NCBI GenBank assembly: GCA_016708785.1
Contig: JADJFC010000006.1
Span: forward strand, 124,001-188,000
Source of the DNA: Bacteroidota bacterium
GTDB lineage: Bacteria > Bacteroidota > Bacteroidia > AKYH767-A > 2013-40CM-41-45
Length of the DNA stretch: 64,000 bases
Direction: 5' to 3'
Part shown: positions 8,125-16,899 of the stretch, in pieces
Layout of the letters: every line of letters starts with the position of its first letter
How positions within the stretch are numbered: position 1 is the first letter of the stretch
The notes under the pieces: model-generated
What the model was told of the DNA's origin: nothing
The model's input: only the letters and a program-made list of their open reading frames with translations
The model's database searches: none
Translations under genes and position numbers: made by a program

Positions 8125-9962
8125 AAAATGGTTTTCAATCTTCGTCAAGATCTCCTCCGCCGTAAACGGCATCCCTTGTACTTTGTTCAAGCCTTCTGCA
8201 GGAATGAGGAATTTGTCACGAAGAATTTTGATCAACTGTCCGCTGTTCAATTCAGGAATGATGACGTGTTCGAAACCGTATAGTATCTCGCCCAGATTTT
8301 TCGGGAAAGGCTTGATGTAACGAACATGTGCATGAGAAACATCTAATCCTTTTTCACGGGCTTGTAACACTGCACTCTTGATGGCGCCAAATGTACTTCC
8401 CCATCCAAGGATCAATAATTTTCCTTTGTCTGTTCCTACTTCGATATCTTGCGCCGGAATATAATCAGCTATCTTCTCCACCTTAGCTTCACGCATCTGA
8501 ACCATGAACTCGTGATTCTTTGCTTCATAGCTGATGTTTCCTGTTTCGTGTTGCTTTTCAATTCCACCGATACGATGCTCCAATCCTTTCACTCCGGGAA
8601 CTGCCCACGGACGAGAAAGATTTTCATCACGTTTGTATGGAAGGAATTTTTCACCTGCATTTTTATCTTTTGCAAACTTCACCGTGATCGGTTTCAAATC
8701 TGCTGACTTAGGGAACATCCATGGCTCTGCACCATTTGCGATGTAACCATCAGACAACATGATCACCGGTGACATTGACATAATAGCGATACGACATGCT
8801 TCATACACCATGTTGAAACAATCGGAAGGCGTTGCTGCTGCTACGATAGGAATCGGTGCTTCACCGTTTCTTCCGTGATACGCTTGCATCAAATCACTTT
8901 GCTCTGTCTTCGTTGGCAATCCTGTTGATGGTCCACCACGTTGAACGTTGATAATTACCAATGGCAATTCTAACATCAATGCAAGTCCCATAGCCTCCGC
9001 TTTCAAAGCGATGCCGGGTCCTGATGATGCAGTCACACCTAACGATCCACCGAAGCTTGCGCCAATCGATGAACAGATAGCAGCGATCTCATCTTCTGCC
9101 TGGAATGTTTTTACACCGAAATTTTTCTGCTTCGATAATTCGTGAAGAATATCGGAAGCAGGTGTTATCGGATATGTTCCGTAAAATAATTGTAATCCTG
9201 ATTTCTGTGCCGCTGCGATCAATGCTAATGCAGCTGCCTGATTGCCCATAATGTTTCTATAGGTACCCGGAGCGATCTTCGCAGGATTGATCGTGTAACG
9301 TGTGCTCATTTCTTCTCTCGTCTCAGCGAAATTATAACCTGCTTTCAACACCTTAACATTGGCATCAAGAATATCGGGTTTCTTTCCGAATTTCTCATCG
9401 AGGAATTTCAAGGTATGCGTCATCTCGCGATTGTACATCCAGTACAAGAAACCTAGCACGAACATATTCTTCGCACGATCGATTTCTTTTACACCAAGAT
9501 CAGAACCTTCAAGAGCGGCGCGTGTCATTTTCGTCACGTCCATTCTGATCACTTTGTAATTATCGAGGGAATGATTTTCCAGCGGATTTTCTGCTTCGGG
9601 AATATTTGCAAGACGCAAATTTTTCGGATCGAAGCCATCGGTATTCACGATAAGCGTTCCGCTTTTTTGAGGAAATTTATATTGGCTTTCAATGCCGCTG
9701 CATTCATTACGACAAGTACGTCGCAAAAATCGCCGGGCGTGAAGATCTCAACACTACCGAAATGTAACTGGTAACCGGAAACACCGGCAAGTGTTCCTTG
9801 CGGGGCACGAATCTCGGCAGGGAAATCGGGGAATGTACTTAAGTCATTTCCAAACAACGCAGCTGTGTTGGTAAACTGAGTTCCGGTAAGCTGCATACCG
9901 TCACCTGAATCACCTGCAAATTTGATGATCACATTGTCCAACACCTCATTTTGACGTTCCAT
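8116..9962 (-). CDS. korA: 2-oxoacid:ferredoxin oxidoreductase, fused gamma-alpha subunit (frameshifted)
   Basis: The 615-residue fusion starts at the ATG at 9962 (MERQNEVLDN). The gamma domain (GDSGDGMQLTGTQF, about residues 15-200) leads into the alpha domain (GNQAAALALIAAAQ, then YPITPASDILHELS, EDEIAAICSSIGAS, TSSGPGIALKAE, QRGGPSTGLPTKTEQSDL). The reading frame breaks at a T-run (9663-9668): ...NFLKKAERLS stops, while the other frame continues ...KSGTLIVNTDGF. Adding one base makes the locus exactly 616 codons. The length and motif order match intact KorA proteins, so I treat the break as a consensus error. An upstream open frame to 10067 is only translated repeat sequence. Confidence 0.85.
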
Positions 9963-10054
9963 AATTGGGATGGGGATTTTTTTATTTAAGGGGTGAATAT
10001 AGGGTTTTTTGAGGCTTGGTGGGTGGTTGGGAGGTAATTTTTCTAACAACCATT

Positions 10055-10080
10055 GGTCAAGGGTCAAAGGTCAAAGGTCA
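10055..10080. repeat. GGTCAAGGGTCAAAGG word repeat upstream of korA
   Basis: Four near-identical units (GGTCAAG, GGTCAAA, GGTCAAA, GGTCA) are followed by TTTG. The same word occurs at six other intergenic sites in the window, usually next to gene ends. Confidence 0.7.
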
Positions 10081-10147
10081 TTTGTTGATTAACAAACCAG
10101 GTGGGGAAAAGTCACGGATGGAGGTGATTTAATTCACGTATAAAAAA

Positions 10148-10246
10148 TCTGCGGTTTTTCTGCGTATTCTGCGTAAATCTGCGGGAGATAATTCAGGTGG
10201 ATTTCTCTCCCGCAGATTTACGCAGAATACGCAGAAAAACCGCAGA
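10148..10246. repeat. perfect 41-bp inverted repeat downstream of hemB
   Basis: Positions 10148-10188 and 10206-10246 are exact reverse complements over 41 bases, with a 17-nt loop. The arms consist of CTGCG words (CTGCGGTTTTTCTGCG, then TATTCTGCG, then TAAATCTGCGGG). The element begins 32 bp after the hemB stop. It has no T-run directly at its foot, but A6 at 10142-10147 gives T6 on the minus strand after the hairpin, so a leftward terminator is plausible. Confidence 0.85.
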
Positions 10247-10277
10247 AATCCCTTCGGGATTGATGTGTTGTTGTAAA

Positions 10278-11246
10278 TTATAGCCAGCCTTTTTCTACGA
10301 TGTCGCGGGCGTGGTAGGTGATTATTACATCCGCCCCAGCTCTCGCAAATGCATACATATTTTCCATCACGATCCGTTGTTCATCGATCAAACCTGCTGC
10401 AGCGGCGGTTTTTACCATAGTGTATTCTGCCGAAACGTTGTAACAAGCCAATGGAACGGAGACTGCTTCACGGACGGCACGAATGACGTCTAAATATGCT
10501 AATGCAGGTTTTACCATGACCATGTCGGCTCCTTCTTGTTCGTCGATGACGGCTTCTCTTACTGCTTCACGCAAATTGCGTGAATCCATTTGATAGGATT
10601 TGCGATCGCCTTTTCCCGGTGCTGAATCTGCTGCTTCACGGAATGGTCCGTAATAGGCTGATGCAAATTTTGTCGAGTACGACATGATTGGTGTATTTTC
10701 ATAACCATTCATATCGAGCAATGCTCTGATTGCTGCTACTCTTCCATCCATCATATCACTCGGTGCCACCATATCGGCGCCGGCTTGGGTATGCGTCAAT
10801 GCCATTCTTGCAAGTACATCGAGTGAACTGTCGTTGTCAACGTAATCGTCTTTGATCAGTCCGCAGTGACCGCTTTCTGTATAGGCACACAGACAAATAT
10901 CTGTGATGACATAGATCGTATCGCCGAATTTTGCTTTCAGTTCGCGTACGGCTTCGGCAACGACTGTATGAGAGTCGTGAGCAGAATGAGCATCTTCCGA
11001 TTTCTCTTCGCCGACTCCGAATAATAAAATTTTGTTGATACCTGACTTCAATCCTTTCTCTACGTCGACAAGCAAAGCATCGACTGTAAATCTGCTTACA
11101 CCCGGCATTGCAGTAATCGGTTGCACAATATTTTTTCCTTTGATCACAAAGTATGGATAGATGAACATGTCTTTTGACAAACGTGTTTCAGCAATCATCT
11201 CTCTGACAATGGCATTTTTTCTTAAGCGACGCGGACGAATGATCAT
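10278..11246 (-). CDS. hemB: porphobilinogen synthase (5-aminolevulinate dehydratase)
   Basis: HemB condenses two 5-aminolevulinates to porphobilinogen in haem synthesis. I start it at the ATG at 11246 (MIIRPRRLRKN); a longer start at 11264 adds six residues. Counting from 11264, the zinc ligands are Cys124, Cys126 and Cys134 (DICLCAYTESGHCG), and the two active-site lysines are Lys199 (MSYSTKFASAYYGPFREA) and Lys252 (MVMVKPALAYLD). This is the zinc-dependent bacterial type, of normal length. It is the last gene of the leftward hemA-hemCD-hemB operon, 8-26 bp after the hemD portion, and is followed by the 41-bp inverted repeat. Confidence 0.96.
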   Translation of the reverse strand: MIIRPRRLRKNAIVREMIAETRLSKDMFIYPYFVIKGKNIVQPITAMPGVSRFTVDALLVDVEKGLKSGINKILLFGVGEEKSEDAHSAHDSHTVVAEAVRELKAKFGDTIYVITDICLCAYTESGHCGLIKDDYVDNDSSLDVLARMALTHTQAGADMVAPSDMMDGRVAAIRALLDMNGYENTPIMSYSTKFASAYYGPFREAADSAPGKGDRKSYQMDSRNLREAVREAVIDEQEGADMVMVKPALAYLDVIRAVREAVSVPLACYNVSAEYTMVKTAAAAGLIDEQRIVMENMYAFARAGADVIITYHARDIVEKGWL

Positions 11247-11272
11247 AGTAAATAAATTAGGCAATAAATAAA

Positions 11273-12845
11273 TTAGTTTGATGATGAAATTGAAAATACG
11301 GCACGAGCTAATCCGGAATCATCAAATGTGTCGGGTTGACCACAGCCGTGAATATTATGTTGACGCAAGGCATTTGCTGTTGCATCGCCCATTGCTACTA
11401 CTTTTTGAGTTTTACTGATGGTGAATCTTTCAAACCATGCTTCAACATTTGAAGGTGATGTGAAAACAAGAATATCTGCTTGCGGCATTTCTCCATCATT
11501 TTTTTAATCGTTTCGTAAACAGGTAAATTTATTACTTGACCAAGTTTTACAAATTGCTGCTGGATAGAACGCATGCTTCCTTTTGCCTGAGGAAAAAGGA
11601 CTTTGCCGTCACCAACTTTCGCAGCGAATTGTTTTCCTGTCATTCGTGTATCTGTACTTGAACCAATGAAGTCGGCGCGTTTTCCATAATGTCGAATGGC
11701 ATCTGCAGTGATTTTTCCTACTGCACCGAATTTCTGTTCTCCCAAATTCGGATGCTGTTCGAAGAAATATTTTACTGCTTGTTTGCTGGAGAAAAACACC
11801 CAATCACAATCGGGCATTACCCTGAAAGGAATTAAAGTTGTTTCAATCATTGCCTTACCACTATACCGAAAGCCATTTCCTGTAAGTACAGCTCTTAGAT
11901 AATCATCGCGTCTGTCTTCACGGGTAATGAAAACAGTTGCGGGCTTCACCGCATGGATTTTATCTACAACACGCTGTGCAAGTACTGATGGATCTTTTGA
12001 TTCTGAATAGACAGAAACCGGCTTAGTGTCCCACGCAGCTGCTTTGCTGACACGAACAGAGTACATTTCTGTTTCATCATCATATTCAGCCTAAGCACCA
12101 ACAGCCATCTGACATCCGCCTTGAAATAAGTTTAACACCTTCCTTTCAATACCAATAATTACCTGTACAGTTTTATCATTTATCTTTTGCAAAAGGTCAA
12201 ACAATTCTTTTTCACCTTTACGGATCTGAATCGCCAATACACCTTGTGCAGGAGCAGGAGTAAATTCTTTCGGCCCTAACCGCTCCACATAAAATTCTTT
12301 TAGGTCAATTTCCAGTCGTTCAACACCTGCTGCAGCCAATAAGATTGCATCGTATTGTCCTTCGCGTAATTTGTTGATACGTGTTGGAACATTTCCACTG
12401 AGATCTTTCAATTCAATATCAGAACGAAAAGCAAGCATCTGTGCTTTGCGTCGTGCTGATGAAGTACCAACGATTGGATTTTGTTTGAGAGCAAATTTCT
12501 TGCGGGTATCGACTGATTCTTTTCTGATCAACAATAATTCAGAAGGATCTTCACGCGGCGAAACCGCTGCAATGATCAATCCCTCGGGTGATTCAGTAGG
12601 TAAATCTTTATGAGAATGAACGGCGATGTCCGTATCACCATTCAAAAGTGCTTCTTCAATTTCTTTGGTAAAAAACCTTTTCCTTCGAGTTTATCCAGAC
12701 TCAAATGCTGAATGTTATCGCCCTGTGTTTTGATGATCTTCAACTCACATCTCAAACCTGATTCTTCCAATAAAGATTTTACATGATTGGCTTGCCACAA
12801 AGCCAGATCGCTTCCTCTGGTGCCTATAATAATCGGCGATCTCAT
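11273..12845 (-). CDS. hemC: fused hydroxymethylbilane synthase / uroporphyrinogen-III synthase (frame-broken)
   Basis: One continuous gene is inferred, with HemC domains 1-2 (IIIGTRGSDLALWQANHV, HSHKDLPTE, ILLAAAGVERL), the dipyrromethane Cys in QGGCQMAVGA, HemC domain 3 (MYSVRVSKAAAWD...), then directly a HemD domain (TVFITREDRRDDYLRAVL, DWVFFSSKQAVKYFFE, ILVFTSPSNVEAWFERF). Three lesions interrupt it: one base lost in the run at 12670-12675, an in-frame TAG at 12091-12093 exactly where a Tyr is expected, and one base lost at 11499-11505. Restoring the two bases gives exactly 525 codons. HemC domain 3 and HemD share a frame with no stop or start between them, so the fusion does not depend on any correction. 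The enzyme pair would convert porphobilinogen to uroporphyrinogen III. Confidence 0.8.
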
Positions 12846-12850
12846 ATGTC

Positions 12851-12914
12851 GTTCGTTTTTCGTCTTTCGTTTTTCGCAAGCCTTACGAAAAACGAAAGAC
12901 GAAAAACGAAAAAC
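12851..12914. repeat. CGAAAAACGAAAGA inverted word-repeat between hemA and hemC
   Basis: The arms at 12851-12876 and 12886-12914 match over 25 of 26 aligned bases with a 9-nt loop; each is built from GTTTTTCGTCTTTCG words. It fills the whole 71-bp gap, starting 3 bp after the hemA stop and ending 5 bp before the hemC ATG. Confidence 0.8.
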
Positions 12915-12916
12915 TT

Positions 12917-14250
12917 TTAATTAGTTGTTTCGAGAATGATCTCCTTTGCCATGACCATAGGAACGGAAATACACTTCTTCTCCATATAGTCTAAAACACG
13001 CCCTAAGACTTCTCTTGAATGTTCATCAAGTCCGTTGATCTCAGCTGCAAAAACATCATTCATCGCCTTGTCTTTGATCTCACGGATCTTTTCAGGGACG
13101 TTACGCATTTTTAATTCTAAAGAACGGGTACGATGCAACTGACGGAAATTTTTAATGTTCTCTTCAATCAGCTCTTCAGCAGCCACATATTCACTTTGAC
13201 GTTCTTCCAGATTTGCGGACGCAATCTCTTTCAATTCGTTTACATCAATCACATTCGCTTTATTCGCTTCCAGAACTTCAGTAGAGATGTTAGAAGGAAC
13301 AGAAAGATCCACTATCACTTTCGTATTCACATCTGCACCTTTCAATTTCGCAAATAATTCCGGAGTAATGATCTTATCGGGCGATGCAGTACATGTAACC
13401 AATACATCAAATCCACCTTGATAATTCTCCAATTGATCCAATGGGAAGGCAGTTGCTTTCACTGCAGCAGACTGAATGATCTTCGCCAATTTCTCTGCAT
13501 TGTTAACAGTGCGGTTGAAGATTGTAAAATTCGTAAAGCCTTGCTTCACGAGATATTTGGAAAGATTCGTATTCGTCTCCCTGATCCGATGATCAGAATT
13601 CTTGAATTGCGATCTAATTTATAATCACGTAATTTTCTTTCCGCTAATGAAACCACAGAAACCGGATTGTTAGCGATCTTCGTTTCTGTATATACTTGCT
13701 TTGCTGTTGTAATTGTGCTTTTAACAACCAGTCGTAACATATCTCCCGTCAGACCATCGTCTTTACAAAGATCATATGCTTTTCTAACCTGAGTGATGAT
13801 CTCTCTTTCGCCAATCACTAATGAATCGAGTGAGGAAGCAACACGATAAATGTGTCGTAACGCATCTTCGCCTTCGAAGATCTCACCGTATTTAATGGCA
13901 AAATCAACTTCTTCCGAATTCCAGTCATTTCTGAAATGACGATAAAATTTACGGAGGAAATTATGGTCTAAAATATGGTGGGTGGTAAAAACGAACTCGA
14001 TGCGATTGCATGTTGCAACATAGAAAATCTCGTCGATATCGCAGGAAAATTTAAGGTACTCAAGACGTTCCTTCCGATTCTCTTCGTGAAGAAAGAATCG
14101 GTTCAGCTCCTTGATCGGAGTGTTTTTGTGAGTAAAGGCAATTGTCTTTAACAAATACAAGTTTCCATCGTTTTTATCCGCGTGCAAAGGTCGATTTAAC
14201 GCGTTTTTAGATGTCATAGTATTGTCATGAAGGATTAGTGCTATATTCAT
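12917..14250 (-). CDS. hemA: glutamyl-tRNA reductase (frameshifted)
   Basis: HemA reduces glutamyl-tRNA to glutamate-1-semialdehyde, the first step of C5-pathway haem synthesis. The catalytic Cys lies in VATCNRIEF, and the substrate-binding region is followed by SLVIGEREIITQVRKAY and the NADPH-binding ILIIGSG. There the frame breaks: three C at 13579-13581 should be four, after which the protein continues GETNTNLSKYLVKQGFTNFTIFNRT to the stop at 12917. With one base added the gene is 445 codons. The 14250 start gives about 35 extra N-terminal residues; an ATG at 14217 is an alternative. It heads the operon with hemC-hemD and hemB; hemE and hemF are not here. Confidence 0.9.
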
Positions 14251-14322
14251 CGTAGAACAAATAAACCCGTATTTAAGGGTGTTTTGAATGACAAAAATCA
14301 GTCACTCTTATGATATTTGAAC

Positions 14323-14343
14323 CAAAGTTGCACTACAACTTTG
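14323..14343. promoter_or_regulatory. palindromic site between hemA and the SulP gene
   Basis: CAAAGTTG-N5-CAACTTTG is a perfect 8-bp inverted repeat with a 5-bp spacer, located in the divergent hemA/SulP intergenic region about 73 bp upstream of hemA. Its size and symmetry suit a dimeric repressor. The regulator is unknown. Confidence 0.35.
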
Positions 14344-14510
14344 TAGAAAATCTGTTTTAACCACTATTTCAATATTGTCTCCCCAATTATGACAATGCCA
14401 TTACAAATGGCCATCTCTTTAAAATGCATCTGCGATCCAACTAATCTTAATGTTCGCTTATTTTTTTACCGGGAACTGACTTTTCTCAGCTTCTCAAGTG
14501 GGCCTTTGAC

Positions 14511-14518
14511 TAAATTTG
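14511..14518 (+). promoter_or_regulatory. -7 box immediately upstream of the SulP gene
   Basis: TAAATTTG fits TAnnTTTG and lies only 6 bp before the GTG start at 14525, so the transcript would be leaderless or nearly so. No -33 TTG was found at the right distance, which keeps confidence low. Confidence 0.35.
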
Positions 14519-14524
14519 TAAACT

Positions 14525-16078
14525 GTGAGTCCATATACCAAAAAAAGCAAGCGTAAACTCTTCTTTAAACTTTGGCTAAAACATGACCTGCCTGCAGGCT
14601 TCACTGTTTTTTTTGTTGCACTACCGTTATGTCTTGGAATTTCGCTTGCATCCGGTGCGCCTTATCAGGCCGGATTACTTTCCGGTATTGTAGGTGGATT
14701 ACTGGTCTCATTATTAAGTGGCTCGCAATTAAGCGTTTCCGGACCTGCCGCCGGACTTTCCACTGTTGTCGCTGCTGCCGTTCTTTCTGCTGGAAGTTTC
14801 AGTGGATTTCTATTATGTATGGTGATTGCAGGATTGTTTCAAATTGTCCTGGGATTAATTAAAGCAGGTGGATTGGCGAATCTATTCCCATCGGCCGTGA
14901 TCAGAGGCATGTTGGCAGCAATCGGCATCATACTTTTCAGTAAACAGCTTCCCATTGCATTGGGATACGATTCACCGGACTTTTGGAATAGTGGGTTCTT
15001 AAGTCTATTCACCTCGTCGCACATCATCAGCAATTTCGTAAATCTCAACCAACACCTGTCATCAGCAACGATCATTCTAAGCTCTATTTCTTTGGCCATT
15101 TTGATTGGTTTTAACTTACCGGTTTTAAAGAAAATAAAATTCCTCCCGGCCGCATTGGTTGCTGTTTTGGTTGTCACACTTGTAAGTCTGTACTTAATGC
15201 CTGCGACTTATCAAGAAAGAATAACACGGGTGCAAATTCAGGAAGGTTTTTTCAGTGGATTTATTTTTCCTGATTGGTCAAAAATAACGGACTTTGAGAT
15301 TTGGAAAAATGGTATTACGATTGGAATTCTTGCATCGCTCGAAACATTGCTTTGCATTGAAGCCATTGATAAACTCGATTCACAAAATCGCATCACTCCT
15401 GTTAATCGTGAACTGATTGCTCATGGAATTGGAAATACTGTTTGCGGACTGATCGGTGCCATACCGATCACAGCTGTAATTGTCAGAGGCGCAGCAAACA
15501 TCGATGCAGGAGCCAGAACACGTTTTGCTTCCTTCACTCATGGAATCCTGCTTGTGATTGCGGTAATTGTAATTCCAATGCTGATCAATAAAATTCCATT
15601 GGCAGCACTTGCGACCATACTATTGATCACAGGATATAAACTTGCGCCACCAAAACTCTTTCGGAAAATTTACAAGACAGGCCTAAAGCAATTTTTACCT
15701 TTTATCGTAACAATAGTAATGATACTTCTGACAGATCTCTTAATTGGAGTTGGAATAGGTTTCTTGATAGCCATGATATTTATTGTAACAAATAATTACA
15801 AACAAGAATTTGTTCTAACGAAAGTAAACAGAAATGAAACCACTTTAATCACAATAAAACTAAACAGCACAGTAAGTTTTTTAAACAAAGTAAAACTCCG
15901 ATCTATTCTTGGAGAGATAAAAAATTATTCTGCCGTAACGTTTGATGGTTCGGAATGTACACAGATCGATTTTGATATTTTGGAAATTATTAGTGAGTTC
16001 CAGGTAAATGCTCATCACAAACATATTGAAGTCACGTTGATCAATATTGTGCCGACGGAAGTTGACTATTCGCATTGA
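14525..16078 (+). CDS. SulP-family inorganic anion transporter
   Basis: This is a 517-residue transporter with about ten to twelve hydrophobic helices from residue 20 to 425 (for example AGFTVFFVALPLCLGISLASG, then GSQLSVSGPAAGLSTVVAAA with the SulP-type GPAAG). It ends in a STAS-like tail (about residues 440-517; LNSTVSFLNKVKLRSIL and VTFDGSECTQIDFD). SulP proteins move sulfate, bicarbonate or other anions, often with H+ or Na+; no substrate can be chosen by eye. The start is GTG (SPYTKKSKRK follows); there is no in-frame ATG nearby. It is divergent from hemA. The downstream gap contains an inverted word-repeat. Confidence 0.9.
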   Translation: MSPYTKKSKRKLFFKLWLKHDLPAGFTVFFVALPLCLGISLASGAPYQAGLLSGIVGGLLVSLLSGSQLSVSGPAAGLSTVVAAAVLSAGSFSGFLLCMVIAGLFQIVLGLIKAGGLANLFPSAVIRGMLAAIGIILFSKQLPIALGYDSPDFWNSGFLSLFTSSHIISNFVNLNQHLSSATIILSSISLAILIGFNLPVLKKIKFLPAALVAVLVVTLVSLYLMPATYQERITRVQIQEGFFSGFIFPDWSKITDFEIWKNGITIGILASLETLLCIEAIDKLDSQNRITPVNRELIAHGIGNTVCGLIGAIPITAVIVRGAANIDAGARTRFASFTHGILLVIAVIVIPMLINKIPLAALATILLITGYKLAPPKLFRKIYKTGLKQFLPFIVTIVMILLTDLLIGVGIGFLIAMIFIVTNNYKQEFVLTKVNRNETTLITIKLNSTVSFLNKVKLRSILGEIKNYSAVTFDGSECTQIDFDILEIISEFQVNAHHKHIEVTLINIVPTEVDYSH

Positions 16079-16080
16079 AA

Positions 16081-16289
16081 CGTGAATCGTAAGTCGTGGA
16101 GTCGTGAATCGTAAGTCGATTCGGGCTTTGAATCAACTGAGTTTTATACGATCTGCGTATTTATCTGCGCCTTAATCTGTGGGGAATTCCATAACGAAAA
16201 TCTCTGATCCGGTTGACATTCCTCATCCTAAATAAGCGTACAATTTGTAATTTCGCTAACGATTCACGATTTACGATTCACAATTCACA
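16081..16289. repeat. CGTGAATCGTAAGTCG inverted word-repeat, SulP to DUF2231 gap
   Basis: The left arm (16081-16118) begins 3 bp after the SulP stop and contains CGTGAATCGTAAGTCG twice. The right arm (16260-16289) holds the reverse words (GATTCACGATTTACGATTCAC). The roughly 140-bp interior has CTGCG words (16157-16170) but no gene. Confidence 0.65.
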
Positions 16290-16312
16290 AACATCAACAA
16301 ACAACGATCGAA

Positions 16313-16792
16313 ATGGACGGCGCTCACGCACATTTATTATTCAATCACTTTCCAATTATTGGAAGTATTCTATCAGTTTTAGTCTTGGTTGCTGGATTTC
16401 TACTCAAGAATAACATTGTTAAAAAAACGGCATTAGCGATGATCGTTTTTACTTCTGTGATGACTATTCCTGCATTTACAACAGGAGAAAAGGCAGAAGA
16501 AGCTTTGGAGGCCATTAATCAAGCTCCGGATTCAATCATTCACGAACACGAAGAATTAGCAGAGATTGGATTATGGACTACAATTTGTGTAGGGCTTGCA
16601 GCTGCTTTTACTTTTTTCAATTCAAGAAAAAAGTTCGGCCCGAGATTGTTTGTTGTAACACTCGTTATTCTAATGGCGAATTCAATTGTACTTGTAAAAA
16701 TCGGCGAATTGGGCGGAGTGATTCGGCATACAGAGATTCGGCAGCCGGGGGTGATGGATAATCAGATTCCGGAATCACTTGAACATGAATAA
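16313..16792 (+). CDS. DUF2231-like four-helix membrane protein
   Basis: A 159-residue membrane protein starts MDGAHAHLLFNHFPIIG, matching the N-terminal His-x-x-x-x-His-Phe-Pro pattern of DUF2231-like proteins. It has about four helices (residues 12-30, 36-55, 85-105, 112-130). The conserved His residues and Glu-rich central loop (GEKAEEALEAI and HEHEELAEIG) suggest a metal or haem site, but the function is unknown. It is convergent with coxI, with a symmetrical A/T-rich hairpin element between the two stops. Confidence 0.6.
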   Translation: MDGAHAHLLFNHFPIIGSILSVLVLVAGFLLKNNIVKKTALAMIVFTSVMTIPAFTTGEKAEEALEAINQAPDSIIHEHEELAEIGLWTTICVGLAAAFTFFNSRKKFGPRLFVVTLVILMANSIVLVKIGELGGVIRHTEIRQPGVMDNQIPESLEHE

Positions 16793-16798
16793 AAAAAA

Positions 16799-16887
16799 TT
16801 AACACAGAGGGCACAAAGAAAAAAAGAGAGAAAAAAGAGAGATCTTTTTTTCTCCCTTTTTTTCTCCCTTTTCTCTGCGGTTAAAAA
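16799..16887. terminator. bidirectional hairpin element between convergent genes (ACACAGAGGGCACAAAG type)
   Basis: Directly after the DUF2231-like stop comes TTAACACAGAGGGCACAAAG and A/G runs; the mirror half (TCTTTTTTTCTCCC...CTCTGCGGTTAA) precedes the coxI stop. The two halves fold around GAGAGATC at 16836-16843. T-rich runs on both strands suit bidirectional termination between convergent transcripts. Confidence 0.6.
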
Positions 16888-16899
16888 TTTGTTTTCCTT

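Noticed and set aside
9963..10067. N-terminal extension of korA (MTLDQWLLEKL...)
   Set aside because: These codons are translated GGTCAAAGG repeat and a low-complexity stretch; the conserved protein starts at the ATG at 9962.
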